From Sphingorhabdus sp. SMR4y (GTDB lineage: Bacteria > Pseudomonadota > Alphaproteobacteria > Sphingomonadales > Sphingomonadaceae), in assembly GCF_002218195.1 (NCBI RefSeq), contig NZ_CP022336.1:3405001-3469000 (forward strand): a stretch of DNA of 64,000 nucleotides. Reading direction: 5' to 3'. The stretch's first letter is position 1, and each line of letters opens with the position of its first letter. A program made the position numbers and the translations under genes. Below are positions 26,029-33,929 of this stretch, one piece after another. A model generated the notes under the pieces. That model had not been told where the DNA came from. It saw only the letters and a program-made list of their open reading frames with translations, and ran no database searches.

Positions 26029-26915
26029 TCGGGCGGTTTAGAACCGCACTGTGCCTCTTGACGACCGCGGCGGTGGCCGCGCCCGCGGCCATTGTCTACG
26101 CCGACACCGCCGAAACGAACGCGGCTGCCGCCACCGAACAGTCGGCCTTTCGCGACGCGGTGCAGTTCGGCTTCAACGGCGAAGCGATTCAGGGCGGCGT
26201 CATGATCGGCGATGCACCTGCCGGCACCCGCAGCCTGTCTTTTGACGGGGAGCCCGTGCCGTTTGACGCGGATGGCAAGTTCATAATCGCCTTCAACCGC
26301 GACGCCGGGCAAGCGGCCAATATCGTCGCGACTCTAGACAATGGCGAGACCGTCAGGAAATTCATCAACATTGCTCCCCGCAAATGGAAGATCGAGCATG
26401 TCAGCATAAACCGCCGGGCCACTACCCGGAGCGCGGCCTTCATGGCGCGCCGCGGACCCGAACTGGCGCAGATCAACGCGGCCCGTTCGGTCAAGAGCGA
26501 CAGCAAGGGCTGGCGCCAGACCTTCATCTGGCCCGCAAAGGGTCGTATTTCCGGTCAGTTCGGATCACAGCGTATCTATAATGGCGATCCCGGCAGCTAT
26601 CACAGCGGCATCGATATCGCTGCCCCGACCGGCACCTATTATGTCGCGCCCGCCGATGGCGTGGTGACGCTAGCCGCATCCAGCCCGTTCACACTGGAAG
26701 GCAATCTGCTGATGATTGATCATGGCATGGGGCTGAACAGCGCCTTTCTGCACAGTTCCGAGATACTGGTGGAAGAGGGGCAGCACGTGAAACGCGGCGA
26801 ACCGATCGGCCGGATCGGAATGACCGGTAGCGCAACCGGCCCGCATCTGCACTGGTCGATGAAGTGGAACAAGGCCCGTATCGACCCGATTCTGCTGACC
26901 GGGCCGATGGGCTGA
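26025..26915 (+). CDS. M23 (LytM-type) metallopeptidase
   Basis: 296 residues. A signal peptide (about 1-27, VYA/DT) precedes an N-terminal beta-rich part and a C-terminal peptidase domain (about 165-290). The zinc ligands of an active enzyme are visible: His and Asp in SYHSGIDIAAP, and the HLH of GPHLHWSMKW. It should cut peptide cross-links in peptidoglycan. The GTG start at 26025 forms a GTGA overlap with DUF2093. The stop is inside a 10-base tandem repeat. Confidence 0.9.
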   Translation: MIGRFRTALCLLTTAAVAAPAAIVYADTAETNAAAATEQSAFRDAVQFGFNGEAIQGGVMIGDAPAGTRSLSFDGEPVPFDADGKFIIAFNRDAGQAANIVATLDNGETVRKFINIAPRKWKIEHVSINRRATTRSAAFMARRGPELAQINAARSVKSDSKGWRQTFIWPAKGRISGQFGSQRIYNGDPGSYHSGIDIAAPTGTYYVAPADGVVTLAASSPFTLEGNLLMIDHGMGLNSAFLHSSEILVEEGQHVKRGEPIGRIGMTGSATGPHLHWSMKWNKARIDPILLTGPMG

Positions 26916-26944
26916 TAATTGCTGATAATTGCTGATAACTGCTG
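26911..26944. repeat. 10-base tandem repeat (gctgataatt type), 3.4 copies
   Basis: Three 10-base units at 26911-26920, 26921-26930 and 26931-26940 (the third has one change) and a partial fourth. Each unit carries TGATAA. Because 10 is not a multiple of 3, the repeats put stop codons in all three plus-strand frames right after the M23 gene. Confidence 0.8.
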
Positions 26945-26969
26945 ACGTTCCGGCGAAGTCAGTCGCGGA

Positions 26970-27527
26970 TCATTCGACCCGCTTCACCCTGATCGAACGC
27001 TGTCCGTTGATACTGGCGAGATAGCTGCCCATCGCCCCGGTCTTGATCAATATCGAGTCGCCGCTGCGCGGCTCCGAGTTCAGCCGGATCGTGTCGGTCT
27101 GCTGCCAGCGACCGCCTTCTTCCAGCGTCAGCATCCATTTGCCGTAGCCGAATTGCCGGGCGGACTTGATCGTCGTTTCAAGCTGTTCGATGCGCTCTTC
27201 CTTTTCCTTCTCGTCCGATCCGCCGCCGAACAGGCGAATCTTGGGAAGCGAGAATCCGAAAAGGCCACGGCGCGCTTCTTGGATCTGTTCGCGATCGGCG
27301 ACAACCACCTGTCGGCTTTCCTGAGCTGCCGCCAAGGTAGACACTTTTTCGTCGTAACAGGCGAGGCGGGCGGTCGTGTCGGTTACCTTCTGGCAATCAA
27401 TAACGGCCTGGAAAATCGCCGGCGGCTGACTATTTTCGCCATCATCCTTGGCCAATGCCGATGCGGGCGAAGCTGTGAGCAAGGCCAGGCTGCACGCCCA
27501 TGCTGTTTTGCCAGTAAAATGGTTCAT
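26970..27527 (-). CDS. Periplasmic protein of unknown function
   Basis: 185 residues. A signal peptide (MNHFTGKTAWACSLALLTA, cleavage near SALA/KD) is followed by IDCQKVTDTTARLACYDEKVS, a two-cysteine motif seen in many secreted alphaproteobacterial proteins of unknown function. A Gln/Glu-rich helix comes next, then a charged stretch (DEKEKEERIEQLET), and a beta-rich C-terminus with YGKWMLTLEEGGRW and SGDSILIKTGAMGSYLASINGQ. The 27527 start is preferred over 27539, which has no room for a ribosome-binding site. It is convergent with the M23 gene and divergent from the TonB receptor. Confidence 0.6.
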   Translation of the reverse strand: MNHFTGKTAWACSLALLTASPASALAKDDGENSQPPAIFQAVIDCQKVTDTTARLACYDEKVSTLAAAQESRQVVVADREQIQEARRGLFGFSLPKIRLFGGGSDEKEKEERIEQLETTIKSARQFGYGKWMLTLEEGGRWQQTDTIRLNSEPRSGDSILIKTGAMGSYLASINGQRSIRVKRVE

Positions 27528-27858
27528 GATGATCTTCATCCTCTTCTGCTAACCGGAAATGATCGCGATCTGTGTCGCATGATCGCTATGAACTAAGCTT
27601 CGATGTAAAAATCCACAACCGAATAATCTGCGAAAACCGGGTTTTGGGTCGCTGTTAAGACTGTGGCAAAATAGTTACATTGTCTACAAAATCCGCTCGG
27701 GGAGCTGAACGGAAGCTTTACAGCACGGGCACGGATGTTGCATCGCAACGCCAATTCGGCGGAACAATTATTGCGTTTGGGGCGCATAGATTGCCGCCGG
27801 TCAACAACCGGGGCAGGCCATGGTGGCTTGCTTCTCCAGAATAAGGGACTGGAATATA
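27528..27858. other. Divergent promoter region between the periplasmic protein and the TonB receptor
   Basis: 331 bases, relatively AT-rich, no gene seen. It should hold the promoter of the strongly biased TonB receptor gene. The only clear symmetry is GTTGC-ATC-GCAAC at 27737-27749, a possible operator. No riboswitch pattern was recognised. Confidence 0.4.
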
Positions 27859-30822
27859 ATGACAAAATTTACGAAGCTAAAGGCGACCGTAGCACCAATG
27901 GTGCTGGGAATCGCTATGGTATCTGTACCTGCCTTCGCGCAGGAAGCAGGCGCTGCTGATGAACAACCCGGCGAACTCATTGTTGTTACCGGTTCGCGCA
28001 TCGCGTCGGCAACCGTCGAATCTGCTGCTCCGCTGCAGGTTGTCTCGGCTGAATCGATTGACGATGCCGGTGTTACCAACGTTCAGGAGCTTCTGCTTGA
28101 GAATCCTGTTTTCGGTACGCCAGGCCTCAGCCGTACCAACTCCGCGTTCCTGACTTCAGGTACCGGCGTTGCAACGGTCGATCTTCGTGACCTCGGTTCC
28201 GACCGTACGCTGGTTCTGATCAACGGCCGTCGTGTTGTTGCATCGGTTGCTGGTTCCGCAACTGTCGATCTCAACGTCATCCCGACTCAGTTCGTTGAGC
28301 GTGTCGACATTCTGACCGGTGGCGCTTCCTCGCTCTATGGTTCGGACGCTGTCGCAGGTGTTGTCAACTTCGTATACAAGTCGAACTTCGAAGGTATCGA
28401 AGCCAACGCACAATATGGCATCACCGAGCAGGGCGATGACGCGAAGTACCAGTTGAACGTAACCGCTGGCACGAACTTCGCCGATGGCGACGGCAACATT
28501 ATGGTCCACTTCGGTTATTCGAATGAAGAAGGCCTGCTTTCCAAGCAGCGTTCTAACACTCAGATCGACGCTCTGGACTCCATCTACTTCGGTGGTGATT
28601 ATGGTACGGACACCGAGCCGTTCTTCTCCAGCTTCCCGCCACAGGGCCGCTTCATTACCCCGGCTGGAACCTTCACCTATGCTCCAAACGGTCAGCTGCA
28701 GGATTGCTTCACCACCAATGGACCTACCTGTAATGCAAGCATCGGACCAGGCATTGGCCCCAACGGCTTCAACCGCCAGCAGTTCCGTACACTTGCCGTT
28801 CCTGTTCAGCGTTATCTTTTCGCTGCAGCCGGTGAATATGCGCTGAGCGATGATATCAACTTCTTCTTCGAAGGTACGTTCAACAAGACGTCTTCGTCGC
28901 GTATCATCGAACCGTTCCCGCTGGAGTCCGGTGGTTCCAACGGCATTTTCCCGACCGACGGTGGATATAATGTCGAAAACTATCTGCCAGGCACCAACAC
29001 CATTGTAGCCAACCCGTTTGTTCCGACCGAAATTCTGAACGCGGCAGCGGATAGCAATGGCGACGGTCTGCGTGACATCGGCTTTGTCCGTCGTCTGGCA
29101 GAATTTGGTCCTCGCTCCGGTCGGACAGAACGCGATTTCTATCGCTTCGTAGTCGGCTTCGACGGCGGTCTGTTCGATGACCGTTTTCGCTGGGACGTAA
29201 GCTATAACTACGGTCAGGTGAACGAAAACCAGACTTCTTCGGGTCAGGTTAATGTTGTCAACTTCCGTGACGCGCTTGCGGTCATGACGGATGTCAACGA
29301 TCTGAATGGCAACGGTCTGACGACCGATGCGATTTGTATCGATGCTGAAGCTCGTGCAAATGGTTGTGTTCCTGCAAATATCTTCGGCGCCGGTAACATT
29401 TCGCAAGGCGCGGTTGATTACATCCAGGCACAGGGCACCTATCAGACTGGCCTGAAACAGCAGGTTCTTCAGGGTAACCTTTCCGGTACGCTGCTTGACC
29501 TGCCTGCTGGTCCGCTTGGCATTGCTGTTGGCGTTGAATATCGGAAAGAATCGTCTTTCTCCGATAACGATGCTCTGACAAACCAGGGTCTGAATGCCGG
29601 TAACGTTCTGCCGGACACCAGCGGTTCGTTCGACGTCAAAGAAGCCTTTGCTGAAATCAAGGTTCCGATCTTGGCTGATACGCCAGGCTTCCAGCTTCTC
29701 GAAGTTGGTGGTGCTATCCGTGTTTCCGATTACTCCACGGTTGGTTCGGTTGTGAGCTACAACGGTACGGCTACATGGCAGCCAATTGATGATCTCCGGA
29801 TCCGCGGTACCTATGCTCGTGCTGTTCGCGCTCCGAACATCGGTGAATTGTTTGCGGGTCTTTCGCAGACGTTCCCATCGGGTCTGATCGATCCTTGCGA
29901 AGGCATTGGTGCAACTGGCGGCGGTGCAACCGGCGACAATTGCCGGGCTGATGCTGGCGTTGCAGCCAACATCGCAGCAAACGGTACGTTCACGCTTAAC
30001 CAGGCTGACATTCAGGGTATCTCGGGCTTCAACGGCGGCAACCCCGACCTGTTCGAAGAAACCGCTGACTCCTGGACCGTTGGTGCGGTTCTGTCACCAC
30101 GTTCGATCCCTGCACTGGGTAACCTGACGATTACTGCCGACTACTACAACATCGAAATCACCGACGTAATTTCGGGCTTCCCACGGCAGTTCTCGCTTCA
30201 GCAGTGCTATGATGAAGGTAACTCAACCTTCTGTGATCTGATCGTTCGTCGTCAGGCAGGCACAGCGGTTAACAGCGTGGGTTCGATCGATCTGATCAAC
30301 GCCCTGCAGGTTAACGCTGCTGTTCTGAAAACGTCGGGTGTTGACGTTACCGCGTCCTGGAGCACGCCACTTGGTCTGACCGCTGGCGATCGTCTCTCTC
30401 TTCGCGGTGCCTACACGCACGTGATCAAGAACGACTTCTTCTCCTTGCCAACTGCAGATGCTGATCCATCGGCAGGTGAAATCGGTACGGCCAAAGATCG
30501 CTTCACCGCGAACGCGACCTACTCGACCGATGACTTCAAGGTTGGATTTACCGGTACCTTCATCGGCAAGTCCTACGAAGATGACCAGTTCGACGGACCC
30601 AAAGCTTACTCGGTACCAGCCTATTTCTTGCTGGACATGAACACCTCGTTCTACGTCACCGAGAAGTTCGAGTTCTACTTTGGTGTTGATAACCTGCTCG
30701 ACAAAGATGCACCGAACATTCTGACCGGTACGCCGTTCAACGTGACCGGTTCCGATACCGCTGCTGATGTCTATGACGTCTTCGGTCGACGTTATTACAC
30801 CGGTGTTCGTCTGCGCTTCTAA
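27859..30822 (+). CDS. TonB-dependent outer-membrane receptor (large)
   Basis: 987 residues. A signal peptide (to about 28, AFA/QE) precedes a TonB-box-like GELIVVTGSRI, the plug domain (about 45-170: PLQVVSAESIDDAGVTNVQELLLENP, DLRDLGSDRTLVLINGRRVV, VERVDILTGGASSLYGSDAVAGVVNFV) and a barrel ending in VRLRF. The clade is the type abundant in sphingomonads, often linked to peptides or plant compounds; the ligand is unknown. The start at 27859 follows AAGGGA. Codon choice (many GGT, GTT, CGT, ACG, GCT codons) differs from neighbours and suggests very high expression. A strong terminator follows. A 2OG oxygenase gene is convergent. Confidence 0.92.
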   Translation: MTKFTKLKATVAPMVLGIAMVSVPAFAQEAGAADEQPGELIVVTGSRIASATVESAAPLQVVSAESIDDAGVTNVQELLLENPVFGTPGLSRTNSAFLTSGTGVATVDLRDLGSDRTLVLINGRRVVASVAGSATVDLNVIPTQFVERVDILTGGASSLYGSDAVAGVVNFVYKSNFEGIEANAQYGITEQGDDAKYQLNVTAGTNFADGDGNIMVHFGYSNEEGLLSKQRSNTQIDALDSIYFGGDYGTDTEPFFSSFPPQGRFITPAGTFTYAPNGQLQDCFTTNGPTCNASIGPGIGPNGFNRQQFRTLAVPVQRYLFAAAGEYALSDDINFFFEGTFNKTSSSRIIEPFPLESGGSNGIFPTDGGYNVENYLPGTNTIVANPFVPTEILNAAADSNGDGLRDIGFVRRLAEFGPRSGRTERDFYRFVVGFDGGLFDDRFRWDVSYNYGQVNENQTSSGQVNVVNFRDALAVMTDVNDLNGNGLTTDAICIDAEARANGCVPANIFGAGNISQGAVDYIQAQGTYQTGLKQQVLQGNLSGTLLDLPAGPLGIAVGVEYRKESSFSDNDALTNQGLNAGNVLPDTSGSFDVKEAFAEIKVPILADTPGFQLLEVGGAIRVSDYSTVGSVVSYNGTATWQPIDDLRIRGTYARAVRAPNIGELFAGLSQTFPSGLIDPCEGIGATGGGATGDNCRADAGVAANIAANGTFTLNQADIQGISGFNGGNPDLFEETADSWTVGAVLSPRSIPALGNLTITADYYNIEITDVISGFPRQFSLQQCYDEGNSTFCDLIVRRQAGTAVNSVGSIDLINALQVNAAVLKTSGVDVTASWSTPLGLTAGDRLSLRGAYTHVIKNDFFSLPTADADPSAGEIGTAKDRFTANATYSTDDFKVGFTGTFIGKSYEDDQFDGPKAYSVPAYFLLDMNTSFYVTEKFEFYFGVDNLLDKDAPNILTGTPFNVTGSDTAADVYDVFGRRYYTGVRLRF

Positions 30823-30850
30823 TCGCAGCTGATACTGAAGGATAAAAAGA

Positions 30851-30877
30851 AGGCGGGCTTTCGAGCCCGCCTTTTTT
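30851..30877. terminator. Rho-independent terminator after the TonB receptor
   Basis: Nine-pair stem AGGCGGGCT/AGCCCGCCT closing a TTCG tetraloop, followed by six T. On the minus strand the stem is followed by TTCTTTTT, so it can also end transcription of the convergent oxygenase gene. Confidence 0.9.
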
Positions 30878-30913
30878 ATTGCCAGAATGGAATTTTCAGA
30901 TCGAAGCTAGCGG

Positions 30914-31654
30914 TCAGGGATCCATTGCCCAGCCGGTGATCGCGTAGCGCCCCACCGGTGCAAAGGGCGCAACATAAGACACCGAATGTCGCTGTGGCAC
31001 CAGAAACAGATTGAGGCTGTTGAAGATCGGCCTGAACCCAGCCTCGATATTGCCATGCGCATCGAAAAAGTTCAGAAAACCGCCCCATTCCGACTTCCAT
31101 TCCGGTATCGTCAGGTTGAGGACATAAGCCACGCGCCTTGGATCTCTGCTGTGCAGGTCGTCATGCTCTGTCAGGAAATGGCCCGGTTCGAAGCAGGTGG
31201 CCTGAGCCTCGGCCTTGATCACGGACTGAACACCAGTGACCTGGCGGATAAGATTGAGAAATGGCTGGTCATTGAGATGTTCCAGCAACCGATTGAGCGG
31301 ATGGGGCGGATCCCACTGTTCCAGATAGGCAGTCAGCATCGCATATTGATTGTAGATAAAACCATATTCTCCCCTGCCTACCGCTTCGCCCGCTCTTTGA
31401 TATATCTTCTGCTTGTCGGTAGCGGAGAGAGCCTGAGTCTCGGCAAAGCGCAGGGCTTTCGGTCCTTCTGCACCAACTTGCCACGCCAGACCCCATGGGG
31501 TTCCCTGCTGCAGGATCGCCCTGTAAAATTCAGCGGTATTGCCGTGCAGCGCATTGCATATCTGTATCCGACCCTGTGCTTTGAACCGCTTGGCCAAGTC
31601 TGCGATATCAAGATCGGGATTCAAGCGAAAGCCTGGATTTTGTTCGGGAATCAT
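30914..31654 (-). CDS. 2-oxoglutarate/Fe(II)-dependent oxygenase
   Basis: 246 residues with the double-stranded beta-helix iron site: H164-x-D166 (in TEHDDLHS), distal H223 (VPQRHSVSYV) and R236 (VGRYAITGW) for 2-oxoglutarate. GGFLNFFD and NSLNLFLVP are the usual strands between. Proteins of this type hydroxylate side chains or small molecules; the substrate is unknown. The gene follows the P-loop gene on the same strand by 19 bases and shares a terminator with the TonB receptor. Such oxygenases lie beside TonB receptors in many sphingomonads and caulobacters. Confidence 0.82.
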   Translation of the reverse strand: MIPEQNPGFRLNPDLDIADLAKRFKAQGRIQICNALHGNTAEFYRAILQQGTPWGLAWQVGAEGPKALRFAETQALSATDKQKIYQRAGEAVGRGEYGFIYNQYAMLTAYLEQWDPPHPLNRLLEHLNDQPFLNLIRQVTGVQSVIKAEAQATCFEPGHFLTEHDDLHSRDPRRVAYVLNLTIPEWKSEWGGFLNFFDAHGNIEAGFRPIFNSLNLFLVPQRHSVSYVAPFAPVGRYAITGWAMDP

Positions 31655-31673
31655 CTTCTTATTCGGCCTCTAT

Positions 31674-32699
31674 TCAGGGTGAAAGCAATGGTGACGGCAG
31701 CTCCAGCGATATGTTCTGGCTTTGAGCAACCGCTGCAGCCCATTGCACGACCATTTCAATCTCTTCACCATGCGCATCATCAAAAGTTGCATGCTGTTCC
31801 TGCCGTGCTTCCGCATCAAATTTGGAAAAATCCTTGGAATGTTGCGTGAAGGCCGGACCGGCGAGGATGTTCTCGAGCCGGTCGTCATCCAAATCCAGCG
31901 AGAAAAATGCTGCGAGGCTGGCAATTGTGCCCTTCTTGTTGTTCAAGAAAATCTCGCTATCGAGAGTTCTGATCCGATCATTGCCATAATGGCGGACAAT
32001 TTTGGCAAAACGCGCATGTTCCGAGAGCCATGCTACAGCCGCAATCTGGATATCGGTCAAACGCAGCAGATCGGCCGAAGCAAAGCCACTGACCAGATCC
32101 TGGTCCTCCATGATGCCGATGACATTCTCCCGGGCCCATATCCGGCCCCACATATTCTTTGCCGCAAGCGAGCGCAAAAAGGACTTTAGCGGGGCGTGCA
32201 ACAGCAATGCCTTGGACTTGGGCCGCATATCGAGGACCGAGGGGGCCAGACAATTGACGATATTGGACGGTTTGACGATGATTTTTTCGCCGCTGGAAAA
32301 AGGCCGTGCGAGAAGGGCAATGGACTGATCGAGAACCGGGGCGAGCTTCGTCGGGCCGGCGCCGCGCCGTTTCATTCCGACCAGATCGTTGAGAACTATC
32401 GGTTCCTTCAGGCCCATGGACACGCCCTCGATATCAAGCGCGCGGGCCAGCATGGTCGAGCAGGCGAAGGCCGAATGGAAGATGAAATCAACCGGTGCCA
32501 GCGCAGTGTGATCGAGATCGATGTCTGCCGACCGGATCATCATCCGCTGGCTATCCTCGGGAATATACTCGTCGGTCAGGAAGGTGCAGCGCCGGTGCTG
32601 GTCACGGGTCAGTCCGACAAATTGAAACGCCTGGCTGGCTTCATCGTAACGATGGGCGAGGAATTCTGCATTACGGGCTATTTCTGTGGCTGAAGTCAT
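31674..32699 (-). CDS. Sulfotransferase-like P-loop protein of unknown function
   Basis: 341 residues. The segment FIFHSAFACSTMLARALD (about 72-89) resembles the 5'-phosphosulfate loop of sulfotransferases, and SMGLKEPIVLNDL further on is in the place of the usual EP motif. IIVKPSNIVNCLAP and ALLLHAPLKSFLRSLA continue the fold. The usual end motifs for PAPS binding were not clearly seen, so sulfate transfer is only a guess. It is in an operon with the 2OG oxygenase, next to a TonB receptor. These two probably act on one substrate. Confidence 0.55.
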   Translation of the reverse strand: MTSATEIARNAEFLAHRYDEASQAFQFVGLTRDQHRRCTFLTDEYIPEDSQRMMIRSADIDLDHTALAPVDFIFHSAFACSTMLARALDIEGVSMGLKEPIVLNDLVGMKRRGAGPTKLAPVLDQSIALLARPFSSGEKIIVKPSNIVNCLAPSVLDMRPKSKALLLHAPLKSFLRSLAAKNMWGRIWARENVIGIMEDQDLVSGFASADLLRLTDIQIAAVAWLSEHARFAKIVRHYGNDRIRTLDSEIFLNNKKGTIASLAAFFSLDLDDDRLENILAGPAFTQHSKDFSKFDAEARQEQHATFDDAHGEEIEMVVQWAAAVAQSQNISLELPSPLLSP

Positions 32700-32767
32700 G
32701 ATGACCCATAATGCGGGGAAATGGCTGATCCTACAATAGGCAGGATCAGTTCGATGCCGGTTTCGGG

Positions 32768-33898
32768 CTATCCGAGAACGTCGACGAGCACGCGCTGCCA
32801 GTTCCCGCCCATGATTTTCGTGACGTCTGCCTGACTGAAGCCGTCTTCCAAAAGAGCCTTGCGGATCGTCATCATGCGGGACAGATTGTTGAGTTCCGGG
32901 ATGACGACATGCTCCGGATCCGCCTCATAGCCGGGGATACCGAGCTTTTGCATGGCCTGCCACCAGCCGAGATATTCCTTGACGCCTTCCTGATTGTCAT
33001 TGTTCAACTTGCGCAGGTTTTCCTGTCCCGCCATCGGGAAATCATTGGAGATTCCGACGGCGTTAATGCCGCCGATATTGATTGCATGCCGGATATGCGC
33101 GATCAGATGATCGATCCTGGGGCGACTGTCGGTGGTCAGCCAGAAACTCATCATGAATATGCCGATGACACCGCCCCTGTCGGCAATGGCGCGAATTCCG
33201 TCATCGGTGATACAGCGAGGGTGATCGACTATCGCCCGGCAGGCTCCATGGGAGTAGACAACAGGCGACTGGCTCGCCGTCGCGGCTTCCGATATGGTTG
33301 ACACCGAGCCATGGGAGACATCGGGCAACAGGCCGACCCGGTTCATCTCGGCAATTCCGGCGCGCCCGAGTTCGGTCAGCCCGCTCTGTTCGCGTTCGAT
33401 CGCGCCGCCGGCGAACTTGTTGTCATTATGGTGCGTCAGTTGCAGGACGCGCAGGCCCTTGCTGTGGAAATATGCGATCCGGCGAAGGTCTTCGCCGATG
33501 GTTTCGCAGGACTGGAATTGCAAAAAGGCGGCGCAGCCCGGCCTCGATCCGATGTCGCTGCCGCGTTTGGCAACGAAGATCCGGTCGCTGGCTTCTATGC
33601 GACCGATAGCGGCGTCCAGTGCCGCGTCGTTCACGCCAAAATTACGCTGGTACCGCGGTGTTCCGTCCGCATCGCGAACTTCCTCGACTTTTGATACATC
33701 GCATATCATTGCCGACAATCCGGCCTGCCGGATTTCATCCAGATTCTCCGGCAGAAAGCTGAGGCCGTCGATTATCGGGGCAGAGGGAATTGTCGCGGCC
33801 AGGCTTCGTGCGGCCGCTATCCCGCTGCTGCTGGTCAAGGCAGACAGAGCGGTCATGCCGAGAAACGACCGCCGGGACATGGATTGCAGGGTGTCCAT
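32768..33898 (-). CDS. M19 (membrane dipeptidase) family protein with altered metal site
   Basis: 376 residues. SMSRRSFLG is a Tat-like signal. The M19 fold is clear in LTHHNDNKFAGGA, DVSHGSVSTI, SHGACRAIVDHPRCITDD and LGGNWQRV-like MGGNWQRV. However, the N-terminal HxD that binds zinc (usually DGHNDLP) is IDGLSFLP: L46 and F48 replace His and Asp. The GSDFDG motif is changed to GISNDFP. It may be inactive as a dipeptidase or use another metal set. It lies 31 bases after clpB on the same strand. Confidence 0.8.
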   Translation of the reverse strand: MDTLQSMSRRSFLGMTALSALTSSSGIAAARSLAATIPSAPIIDGLSFLPENLDEIRQAGLSAMICDVSKVEEVRDADGTPRYQRNFGVNDAALDAAIGRIEASDRIFVAKRGSDIGSRPGCAAFLQFQSCETIGEDLRRIAYFHSKGLRVLQLTHHNDNKFAGGAIEREQSGLTELGRAGIAEMNRVGLLPDVSHGSVSTISEAATASQSPVVYSHGACRAIVDHPRCITDDGIRAIADRGGVIGIFMMSFWLTTDSRPRIDHLIAHIRHAINIGGINAVGISNDFPMAGQENLRKLNNDNQEGVKEYLGWWQAMQKLGIPGYEADPEHVVIPELNNLSRMMTIRKALLEDGFSQADVTKIMGGNWQRVLVDVLG

Positions 33899-33929
33899 CC
33901 CTGCAATATGAATGCCCGGCGGCTGATTG

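Noticed and set aside
27597-27858. Riboswitch (B12 or similar) upstream of the large TonB receptor
   Set aside because: No B12-box-like or other conserved riboswitch core was recognised in the leader.
28156-29406. 416-codon minus-strand frame in the TonB receptor gene
   Set aside because: Antisense to an intact TonB receptor; no ribosome-binding site or recognised domain.
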